This document shows, piece by piece, positions 23,852 to 29,430 of a stretch of 29,430 bases of DNA. The stretch covers positions 1 through 29,430 of the forward strand of contig CAYRLW010000046.1 in NCBI GenBank assembly GCA_964425215.1. The letters run 5' to 3'. How positions within the stretch are numbered: position 1 is the stretch's first letter; each line of letters begins with the position of its first letter. The notes under the pieces were generated by a model that worked only from the letters and a program-made list of their open reading frames with translations, was not told where the DNA came from and made no database searches. This DNA comes from CAYRLW01 sp964425215. GTDB lineage: Bacteria > Spirochaetota > Spirochaetia > Treponematales > Breznakiellaceae. Both the position numbers and the translations under genes were made by a program.

Positions 23852-24238
23852 ATGCGACCAGCGGAACATTTTCTATCGGTATTGGATACCCTACAGCGAT
23901 CCCAACGGCCCAACGGTTCCAATACCGTCGAACCATCGGTGGTGGATAAAATACGGAAGGATTTTTCCCTGCTCCTTTCTCCGTTGGTCGATGTCTCTGT
24001 GGGAGAAACCCTGTTCGATGCCTGGTGGAACCGGAATCGATCCTTACCCCAGCCTAACTGGGCTTCCCTGGGGTATATGGGGGCCTTTATCCTGAACGAG
24101 TACGACGAAGGGACCATGCCGCTGGAGCAGGATGATTGGATTGACCTGCGGGACGCGATTACCGATGGGGCCGAAGAAATGGACCTGGATGTTTTAACCG
24201 AGCTGTTGGACAGGCTTCTCGCCCGTGGTCTTATTTGA
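23852..24238 (+). CDS. Small acidic protein, function unknown; possibly leaderless
   Basis: 128 residues, acidic, predicted helical, no signal peptide. Notable stretch: WWNRNRSLPQPNWASLGYMGAFILNEYDEGTMPLEQDDWIDLRDAI (about 58-103, quoted in parts: NEYDEGTMPLEQDDW), followed by ELLDRLLARGLI at the end. No known motif recognised. No ribosome-binding site; TATAGT (23841-23846) ends 5 nt before the ATG, with no clear -35 box. The stop codon overlaps the first base of a solo hairpin repeat. Divergent from the PtsN-like gene with 146 nt between starts. Confidence 0.65.
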   Translation: MRPAEHFLSVLDTLQRSQRPNGSNTVEPSVVDKIRKDFSLLLSPLVDVSVGETLFDAWWNRNRSLPQPNWASLGYMGAFILNEYDEGTMPLEQDDWIDLRDAITDGAEEMDLDVLTELLDRLLARGLI

Positions 24239-24275
24239 AGCTCTTTTAAAAGTAACAGACTTTTGAAAGAACCTC
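24237..24275. repeat. Solo 39-nt hairpin repeat (type A) overlapping a stop codon
   Basis: Ends GAAG/CCTC, core TTTTAAAAGTAACAGACTTTTGAAA. The TGA of the preceding gene (24236-24238) runs into the repeat. Stem slightly decayed (CTCTTTTAAAAG against CTTTTGAAAGAA). Confidence 0.75.
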
Positions 24276-24303
24276 CTTTCATAAAAAAAAAATTCAATTT
24301 CCC

Positions 24304-24331
24304 TTGATTTTTTAGAAAACTATAGTAAATT
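24304..24331 (+). promoter_or_regulatory. Promoter of the structured RNA
   Basis: TTGATT (24304-24309), 16-nt spacer, TAAATT (24326-24331), within a very AT-rich block. Predicted start near 24338. Moderate match. Confidence 0.45.
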
Positions 24332-24337
24332 TAAAGC

Positions 24338-24632
24338 ATAGTACGGATGTTCAATCCACCGGATGGTGGCGTTGAAACAGTTCAGCGCGGTTTGTGCACC
24401 GCTGTTGTTTGGGAGGTTCATGTATGGATACTCCGCCGAAACCGTATGGACCAACAATGGATTGTTCCGTTGTTGGTTCCGAAGAGACAGAGCTTTTATA
24501 GATTCAAGCGTTCCGCGAAAGCGGATGGTGTAGCACGCGTTGATAGCGTGATGCCCGTTTCAGATCCGGATTCCTAACGGTTCCGGCAACTGATGGGGCT
24601 TTCCTAAAGCCGGCAATTGCCGGCTTTTTTTT
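24338..24632 (+). ncRNA. Candidate standalone structured RNA of about 295 nt, class unknown
   Basis: From a promoter at 24304-24331 to a perfect terminator at 24609-24632, with hairpins in order: CCACC-GGAT-GGTGG (24356-24369); GCGGT-TTGTGC-ACCGC (24387-24402); GGACCAACAA with TTGTTGGTTCC (24448-24480, one bulge); TCCGC-GAAA-GCGGA with a GNRA loop (24512-24525); CACGC-GTTGATA-GCGTG (24534-24550); and a long broken stem GCCC/TCAG/CCGG with CCGG/CTGA/GGGC (24553-24599). No plus-strand gene follows, so it is not a riboswitch leader. I see none of the conserved blocks of tmRNA, RNase P RNA or SRP RNA. A 25-codon frame (24424-24501, after GGGAGG at 24411-24416) exists, so a dual-function RNA is possible. 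Confidence 0.65.
24609..24632 (+). terminator. Intrinsic terminator of the structured RNA
   Basis: GCCGGC-AATT-GCCGGC followed by eight T; A residues before the stem extend the pairing. A textbook strong terminator. Confidence 0.92.
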
Positions 24633-24866
24633 AGGCCTGCCCCCTAGGGTTTTCCTCGGGTCCAGACGGCCACATCGTAGCCTGCGCCATGGAGCAACCA
24701 AAAAAACCTTGGCTTTTTGATTTGTTTCGATAAAAAAATCCGGTGAGGAATTACGCAAGCCCCCTGCAAAAACGATTGGTCTTTCCAGGGGGCTCCAAGT
24801 TACTAGTAGTGATCCTATCAACGATAGCCGTCGCGAAATCCATCATTCCGCGACGGCGCGGTTATG
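24633..24866. other. Gap with two further hairpins, no gene seen
   Basis: AGCCCCCTG (24758-24766) pairs with CAGGGGGCT (24786-24794); GCCGTCGCG (24827-24835) pairs perfectly with CGCGACGGC (24849-24857). The second lies 10 nt beyond the end of the RRM gene and may stop its transcription, though no T-run follows on the minus strand. No credible reading frame. Confidence 0.5.
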
Positions 24867-25160
24867 TTACCAGCGTCCGTATCCGCCGCCGTTATTTTCC
24901 CTTTCCCGGCGGGGTTTATCCATAGCTTCGTTTACCCGAAGTTGTCGACCCTCAAATTCGCGACCATTGGTCCCGGTGATCGCGGCGCTCGCCTCTTCAT
25001 CGGTACTCATTTCGACAAAACCAAAGCCCTTTGAATTTCCAGTTTCGCGATCGAATATAATCTTCGCGGACGCGACGCTTCCAAAGTTGGAAAAGAGGTT
25101 GCGGAGGCTGTCTTCTGTGGTGTTGTAAGAGAGGTTGCCGACATAAAGTTTCTTGGCCAT
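24867..25160 (-). CDS. RRM-domain RNA-binding protein
   Basis: 97 residues: one RNA-recognition motif with RNP2 LYVGNL (5-10) and RNP1 KGFGFVEM (44-51), then an Arg/Gly-rich tail (RRERENNGGGYGRW). This small RRM type is found in cyanobacteria, spirochaetes and some other bacteria and is often cold-induced. It binds single-stranded RNA, probably with little sequence specificity, acting as an RNA chaperone. ATG 25160 has AAGGAA 8 nt upstream. Its leader of about 138 nt is highly structured (see 25161-25298), so autoregulation or temperature control is plausible. Confidence 0.92.
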   Translation of the reverse strand: MAKKLYVGNLSYNTTEDSLRNLFSNFGSVASAKIIFDRETGNSKGFGFVEMSTDEEASAAITGTNGREFEGRQLRVNEAMDKPRRERENNGGGYGRW

Positions 25161-25333
25161 CGAGAAAATTCCTTATCCCGGAAATGCGTCCGGGTGCGCT
25201 ATTATCGTACCTGCCGAAACAGGGTTCTCCAGCCCTTTCTACGAAAGGGACAAGGATACAGTACCATACAGGGGAATGTTGTAAAAAAGATAATTAGTAG
25301 CGGCAGAATAATTTATTACTCTCTCTAGTTCAA
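25161..25333 (-). promoter_or_regulatory. Structured leader and promoter of the RRM gene
   Basis: Minus strand: TTGAAC (25333-25328), 17 nt, TATTCT (25310-25305), start near 25298. The leader folds into CCCTTTC-gta-GAAAGGG, CCTG-TTTCGG-CAGG and CCCGGA-cgcatt-TCCGGG, the last ending a few nucleotides before the ribosome-binding site AAGGAA. This suits a cold-shock-type or autoregulated leader. No known riboswitch core was recognised. The rest of the gap to radA (25334-25423) shows nothing further. Confidence 0.5.
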
Positions 25334-25423
25334 TACCGTAAGCTTCGCGGACAGAACTAACGCATAACGCCATACTCAAAATATTCCCACTCTCAAGAAC
25401 AGTAGCCTATCTTTTTGACGCCG

Positions 25424-26800
25424 TCAAGTAGAAATTTCAAAGATAACTTGAATGGCCTTTTTTAGATCCTTGACGGGTACAAGTCCGGGAAGCCCTTCGC
25501 CGGGAACGTCTGCGGGGGGACCTATGAATCGGTCAAAAGAAAGGGTTCGACCCGCTTTAATCCGGTTGCCGAGGCGTCGAATGGGCCGGACCTCCCCCGC
25601 TAGGGAAAGCTCTCCGGCCATTACGGTTTTAGCGGGCAGGGGAATTCCGGTGCGAGCCGAATGGAGCGCCGCCGCCAGGGCTAGTTCTACGCCCACCTCG
25701 GAGATGCGGATGCCCCCGGCCACGTTTACGTACAAATCGTGATCCGAGAGCCGCAATTTTAGATGCTTCTCCAGGGTGGCGGCCACGCGGGATACCCGGG
25801 CCGAATCGATGCGGTCGGAGAATACCCGGCTGATGGACCCCTGGGCAGGGACTGCGAGGGCCTGGATTTCTACCAGGATGGTTCGGGAGCCCTCCAAAAC
25901 GGCGGCGGTGGAGATTCCCGGTGGCAGTTCGCCTTCCCGCCGAACGAGAAACAGGGTAGAAGGATCTTCCACCGCCGCCAGGCCCCCTTCCCCCATGGTA
26001 AAAATACCGATTTCGTCCACCGAACCGAAGCGGTTTTTGGTAGCCCGAAGAAAACGGCTATCCCCATCGCTCTGTTCAAAGTACAGTACCGTATCGACCA
26101 GGTGTTCCAAGGTTTTGGGCCCCGAAATTATACCGTCCTTGGTCACGTGGGCTACCAAAAAAAGGGACGCGTCGTGTTCCTTGACCCAGGTAACCAAATC
26201 GTAGGCGCAGTATTTCATCTGATTAACCGTACCGTAAATAAGCCCCGCGTCGGGGGAATAGAGGGTCTGTACCGAATCCACGATCACCAAAACGGGTTTT
26301 ACGGCGTCTAACACCCGCTGAATATCCTCCAAACGGCCCGAACAGAGGATCTCGATCCGATCGGAGGTAAGCCCCAGACGGTCCGATCGCAGGCGGATTT
26401 GACCCGCCGACTCTTCCCCCGACACGTAGAGAATTCTTCCCTGGGTTTTGGCACGGGCGGCGGCCTGCAACAGCAGGGTTGACTTACCGATCCCCGGCTC
26501 GCCGCCCACTAAGACCGAGGACCGCTTCATAATCCCACCCCCCAAAACCCGGTCCAATTCGCCAATGCCGCAGGATATGCGGCTTCCTTCCTGAACGTCC
26601 ACCGCGGAAAGGGGAATGGATTGGGGGATCCGTTGGGCGTCCCGGGAGCCAAAAGCTCCGGCGTTAAAGGCGGCGCTGTCTGAAACCGCCGTCTCCGTTA
26701 GGGTGTTCCACTGGCCGCATTCGGGACAGCGCCCCAGCCATTTGGGCTCCTCGTGGCCGCAGGAAGAACAGCGGAAAAGGATGGGCTTTTGTTTCTTCAC
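25424..26800 (-). CDS. radA: DNA repair/branch-migration protein RadA
   Basis: 458 residues, standard length. N-terminal C4 zinc finger (Cys11, 14, 25, 28), Walker A GGEPGIGKSTLL (99-110), the RadA-specific KNRFG motif (in ATKNRFGSVDEIG, about 253), and a C-terminal Lon-protease-like domain (about 300-458) without the catalytic Ser-Lys use. It drives branch migration of recombination intermediates with RecA. GTG start with AAAGGAG 5-6 nt upstream. Divergent from the receiver protein; their -10 boxes overlap. Confidence 0.97.
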   Translation of the reverse strand: MKKQKPILFRCSSCGHEEPKWLGRCPECGQWNTLTETAVSDSAAFNAGAFGSRDAQRIPQSIPLSAVDVQEGSRISCGIGELDRVLGGGIMKRSSVLVGGEPGIGKSTLLLQAAARAKTQGRILYVSGEESAGQIRLRSDRLGLTSDRIEILCSGRLEDIQRVLDAVKPVLVIVDSVQTLYSPDAGLIYGTVNQMKYCAYDLVTWVKEHDASLFLVAHVTKDGIISGPKTLEHLVDTVLYFEQSDGDSRFLRATKNRFGSVDEIGIFTMGEGGLAAVEDPSTLFLVRREGELPPGISTAAVLEGSRTILVEIQALAVPAQGSISRVFSDRIDSARVSRVAATLEKHLKLRLSDHDLYVNVAGGIRISEVGVELALAAALHSARTGIPLPAKTVMAGELSLAGEVRPIRRLGNRIKAGRTLSFDRFIGPPADVPGEGLPGLVPVKDLKKAIQVIFEIST

Positions 26801-26820
26801 ATCCGCTCCTTTGAATTTAA

Positions 26821-26870
26821 TTGCGTTAAAGCCTAAGAGATAGTATATTGTAACACAAGACCGACGAGAA
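26821..26870. promoter_or_regulatory. Overlapping back-to-back promoters of radA and the receiver gene
   Basis: In AGTATATT (26842-26849) the minus strand reads TATACT (26847-26842) and the plus strand TATATT (26844-26849). The -35 boxes are weak: TTCTCG for radA (26870-26865, 17 nt) and TTGCGT for the plus gene (26821-26826, 17 nt). Confidence 0.45.
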
Positions 26871-26883
26871 ATTGGAGCTTTTA

Positions 26884-27288
26884 ATGGTACATAGGGCTAT
26901 TCTCTGCGTGGACGACGAAGCGATTATACTGATGGCCATGAAACAAGAGTTGAAACATCACTTTGGGTCCCAGTTTATGTACGAGACCGCTTTGAGCGCC
27001 GAAGAGGCCCTGCAAACCATCCGGGAGCTGGGGGACGAAGGTATTTCGGTTATCATTGTTATTTCCGATTGGCTTATGCCGGGAATGAAGGGGGATGAGT
27101 TCCTTATATTGGTCCACGAACAGTTTCCCCATATTAGGACGATTATGGTTACCGGTCAGGCCGACGACGCGGCCATCGAACGGGCGGTCCAGCGGGCAAA
27201 AATTACCGCGTGCCTCCGCAAGCCCTGGAATTCCCGGGACTTAATGTCGGCCATACAGAATATTTTAGACGAACAGAACATCGCGTAG
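26884..27288 (+). CDS. Stand-alone response-regulator receiver protein
   Basis: 134 residues, one receiver domain and no output domain. Acidic pocket Asp10-Asp11, phospho-acceptor Asp62 (ISDWLMPGMKGDEF), switch Thr90 (MVTGQADD) and Lys113 (LRKPW) are all present, so phosphorylation is expected. The DWLMPG and KPW features resemble receivers of the RpfG/two-component type. Start ATG 26884 with GGAG 6 nt upstream; a TTG at 26872 would overlap that site. No kinase is adjacent; partner and output unknown. Confidence 0.92.
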   Translation: MVHRAILCVDDEAIILMAMKQELKHHFGSQFMYETALSAEEALQTIRELGDEGISVIIVISDWLMPGMKGDEFLILVHEQFPHIRTIMVTGQADDAAIERAVQRAKITACLRKPWNSRDLMSAIQNILDEQNIA

Positions 27289-27303
27289 AAGTATGTAAAC
27301 ATC

Positions 27304-27456
27304 GAGCCTTTTTCAGAAGTCTGTTACTTTTGCAAACACCTCTTGCAGTATTTTTGCAATTTAAATATAAATATTTATATTATAAAGAATAGCAAAAATA
27401 CTGCATATGCATCTAAGGTAGCTCTTTCAAAACTCCCTGAGTTTTGAAAGAGCCTC
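27304..27456 (+). repeat. Complete composite hairpin repeat with chimeric stem A
   Basis: 153 bp: type A hairpin (27304-27342), central arms TGCAGTATTTTTGC and GCAAAAATACTGCA, type B hairpin ending 27456. In stem A the left arm (CTTTTTCAGAAG) belongs to the TTTCAAAA variant, while the right arm (CTTTTGCAAACAC) is that of the 15830 copy, so this copy looks recombined. It fills the gap between convergent genes: 15 nt after the receiver gene and 2 nt before the htpG stop codon. Confidence 0.9.
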
Positions 27457-27458
27457 TC

Positions 27459-29318
27459 TTATTTAGAGAGCAATCGGTTCAGCCGTTTTACAAAATCCGC
27501 GGGATCCTTTAGCTTAATACCTTCTACTAATAGGGCCTGATCCAGTAAAACCCCGGCGGTATCGGCTATTTTTTCTTCGTCGTCGTTGGCTTTTAGGGCA
27601 ACCACGATGGGATGTTGGCCGTTGATTTCCAAAATGGGTTTTACATCGGGCATTTCGGTTTGGCCCAGGGCCCGCATCATTTGGGCGAATTGAATCGAGG
27701 GGTCGTTCTCGTCCGCCACGATACAGGAGGGGGAATCCTGGAGTCGGCGGGACAACTTTACGTCCTTGACCCGATCTCCCAGGGCTTTTTTTATCTTATC
27801 AACTACCGGTTGAAGTTCCTTCTCGGCGTCCTCGTTTTTCTTTTCCCCCAGCTCCTCGTCCGCCCCCGCGCGGTTAACGGCCTTTAGATCGTAATCCTTG
27901 TATCTACCCAGGGAGGGCACGACGATCTCGTCGATTTCATCGTCCATGACAAGGACTTCGATTCCCTTAGCTTTGTAGGCCTCTAACAAGGGGGAAGCTT
28001 TAAGGGTTTTTTCGTTTCCTCCGGTAATGTAATAGATAGCCTTTTGATCCGATTTCATCCGGGATACGTAATCCGCCAAACTGGTCCAACCTTCCACCGC
28101 GGTGCTTTTAAAGCGGACCAGTTCCATCAGGGCGTCCCGGTTGGCGAAATCCTGGTACAGTCCTTCTTTGAGGGGGCGGTTAAATTGGGATATAAAGGTG
28201 TCCCATTTTTCTTTTTGGTTTTCCGAGAGGGTTTTAAATTCTGCCAGCAGTTTTTTTACCGAAGCGTTTTTGATATTGGTAAGGATGCGGTTCTGCTGAA
28301 GAATTTCCCGGCTTACGTTCAAGGGTAGATCTTCCGAATCGATAACCCCCCGGACAAAGCGGAGCCAGGTGGGCATGAGTTCCTTGTCATCGTCGGTGAT
28401 AAACACCCGTTTAACGTATAGTTTAACCCCCGGTTTGTAATCCACGTTGTAGAGGTCAAAGGGAGCCTTTTGGGGAACGTAAAAGAGGGTGACGTACTCC
28501 TGGGTTCCCTCGGCTTTGGTGTGGACGTAGAAAAGGGGCGGTTCTGTGTCGTGGCCGATTTGTTTGTAAAACTCCTCGTAATCTTCTTCTTTAAGTTCGT
28601 TTTTAGGACGGCGCCAGATGGCTGTCCCAGCGTTAATCCGATCCGTTTTGGTGGTAGAGCCCTTTTCCTTTCCCTTGTCGTCGTATTCTTTTTCTTCGTA
28701 GGTTAAATAAATAGGAAAGGCCACGTGGTTCGAGTACCGCTTAATAATATCCTCGATGCTCCAACGGTTGGCGAATTCCAACCCCTCTTCGTTTAGGTAT
28801 AGGGTAACCGTGGTTCCATGGCCGTCCCGCTGGGCTTCTTCCAAATCGTAACTTTCCTTCCCGTCGCTGGTCCACTTCCAGGCCTTTTCTTCCCCCGCTT
28901 TTCGAGTGACCACCTCGATCTTTTCGGCTACCATAAAGGCGGAGTAGAACCCCACTCCAAACTGTCCGATCAAGTTGGAATCCTTTTTAGCGTCCTCCGC
29001 CAGCTTTTCTAAGAAAGCCCGGGTTCCCGAACGGGCGATGGTTCCTAGAGATTCGATCAGGTCGGTTTCGTTCATACCGATTCCCGTGTCGGAAACGGTA
29101 AGAGTTTTGGCATCCTTGTTAAAGGAAAGGTCGATCCGAGGATCGAAGGGGATGGACTTGTAAGCCTCGTCCGCCACGGTAAGGTACTTGAGCTTGTCCA
29201 AGGCGTCGGAAGCGTTGGAAACCAGCTCTCTAAGGAAAATTTCCCGATTAGAATAGAGGGAATGGATGATCAGCCGTAAAAGTTGACTGACTTCGGTTTG
29301 AAATTGATGTTGGGCCAT
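27459..29318 (-). CDS. htpG: Chaperone HtpG (Hsp90)
   Basis: 619 residues, normal length. GHKL ATPase domain with RELVSNASDALDKL (30-43; catalytic Glu31, Asn35), DTGIGM and GQFGVGFYSAFMV; the middle domain carries the conserved SREILQQNRIL arginine loop; then the C-terminal dimerisation domain. It is an ATP-driven cytoplasmic chaperone that finishes folding of clients with DnaK. ATG with AAGGAG 9 nt upstream. A promoter candidate is at 29349-29378; no CIRCE element (the HrcA operator) is visible. Confidence 0.98.
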   Translation of the reverse strand: MAQHQFQTEVSQLLRLIIHSLYSNREIFLRELVSNASDALDKLKYLTVADEAYKSIPFDPRIDLSFNKDAKTLTVSDTGIGMNETDLIESLGTIARSGTRAFLEKLAEDAKKDSNLIGQFGVGFYSAFMVAEKIEVVTRKAGEEKAWKWTSDGKESYDLEEAQRDGHGTTVTLYLNEEGLEFANRWSIEDIIKRYSNHVAFPIYLTYEEKEYDDKGKEKGSTTKTDRINAGTAIWRRPKNELKEEDYEEFYKQIGHDTEPPLFYVHTKAEGTQEYVTLFYVPQKAPFDLYNVDYKPGVKLYVKRVFITDDDKELMPTWLRFVRGVIDSEDLPLNVSREILQQNRILTNIKNASVKKLLAEFKTLSENQKEKWDTFISQFNRPLKEGLYQDFANRDALMELVRFKSTAVEGWTSLADYVSRMKSDQKAIYYITGGNEKTLKASPLLEAYKAKGIEVLVMDDEIDEIVVPSLGRYKDYDLKAVNRAGADEELGEKKNEDAEKELQPVVDKIKKALGDRVKDVKLSRRLQDSPSCIVADENDPSIQFAQMMRALGQTEMPDVKPILEINGQHPIVVALKANDDEEKIADTAGVLLDQALLVEGIKLKDPADFVKRLNRLLSK

Positions 29319-29348
29319 GGGGCAAAACTCCTTGCTTGTTTGAAAATA

Positions 29349-29378
29349 AAGATACTAAGCTTCCCGGTGAAAGGGCAA
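29349..29378 (-). promoter_or_regulatory. Candidate htpG promoter
   Basis: Minus strand: TTGCCC (29378-29373), 18-nt spacer, TATCTT (29354-29349); start near 29342. A moderate match. It may equally be read by an alternative sigma factor. Confidence 0.35.
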
Positions 29379-29398
29379 GGGAAATTTTACCGCTTGCT

Positions 29399-29430
29399 TC
29401 CGCCGCCCGCCGCCCGCCCGCCGCCCGCCC
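29399..29430. repeat. CCGCC/CCGCCC simple repeat, G-quadruplex-capable on the minus strand
   Basis: An irregular run of CCGCC and CGCCC units reaching the window edge. On the minus strand, which is the sense strand of htpG, it gives five GGG runs separated by 1 to 4 nt. It lies just upstream of the htpG promoter candidate. Confidence 0.7.

Noticed and set aside
24347..24577. A 76-codon open frame over the structured RNA
   Set aside because: Composition is unlike a protein, there is no ribosome-binding site, and the segment is dominated by RNA stems.
24338..24632. tmRNA, RNase P RNA or SRP RNA
   Set aside because: No tRNA-like CCA end, no conserved RNase P core strings, no SRP helix-8 motif could be found.
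25763..26311. A 182-codon open frame on the plus strand
   Set aside because: Antisense to radA, whose motifs and length are complete.
1..27456. CRISPR array from the recurring hairpin repeats
   Set aside because: Copies are kilobases apart, vary in sequence and orientation, and no cas genes are present.
29319..29430. CIRCE heat-shock operator before htpG
   Set aside because: The TTAGCACTC/GAGTGCTAA inverted repeat is not present.

Overview
This window looks like a chromosomal stretch of a spirochaete, most likely a Treponema-type bacterium of the termite-gut or free-living kind. That placement is inference from gene content: GTP-dependent PEP carboxykinase, several lipoproteins and beta-barrel proteins without any LPS genes, an RRM RNA-binding protein, and small proteins I recognise only as spirochaete-like. 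No rRNA, tRNA, CRISPR array, prophage or complete transposase gene was seen.

Layout. 149-5377 is a three-gene envelope operon (MMPL/RND pump, LolA-like periplasmic carrier, outer-membrane barrel). 5468-6463 is a separate barrel protein facing it. 6632-6787 is a 51-residue lipoprotein. 6834-8132 is a minimal Omp85-type protein. 8416-9504 is ilvE. 9851-11540 carries ychF and an HD-domain protein, convergent with an MFS transporter (11497-12753). Then come a lone cyclic-nucleotide-binding-fold protein (12898-13347), pckG (13448-15268), a small unknown protein, a solute-binding lipoprotein (16014-17279) divergent from a small unknown gene, a lytic transglycosylase lipoprotein (17898-18677), a cytoplasmic GH5 glycosidase (18711-20594), a repeat lipoprotein plus HEAT-like pair (20964-23065), a PtsN-like EIIA (23259-23705), a small unknown gene (23852-24238), an apparently undescribed structured RNA (about 24338-24632), an RRM protein with a long structured leader, radA divergent from a lone receiver protein, and htpG.

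Structure beyond the genes. (1) A family of 39-nt GAGG...CCTC hairpins occurs alone and as about 153-bp three-stem composites at seven intergenic sites; their stems show compensating base changes between copies. (2) A 255-bp MITE-like element at 20635-20889 has about 25-bp terminal inverted repeats and a 9-bp target duplication; one of its ends is also found alone at 9566-9595. (3) A standalone RNA of about 295 nt has its own promoter, at least five hairpins and a perfect terminator, and matches no RNA class I know. (4) A shared palindromic operator candidate lies over the -10/+1 region of the envelope operon and upstream of the small lipoprotein gene. (5) The pump and its outer-membrane partner share a low-complexity segment around an SFF motif, a possible docking element. 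(6) Several genes lack a ribosome-binding site and have a -10 box 5-7 nt before the start codon, suggesting leaderless mRNAs.

How the parts fit: roughly half of the genes encode envelope functions (export, barrel insertion, lipoproteins, wall turnover). The rest are housekeeping (ilvE, ychF, pckG, radA, htpG) and small regulatory proteins (PtsN, receiver, CNBD, HD).
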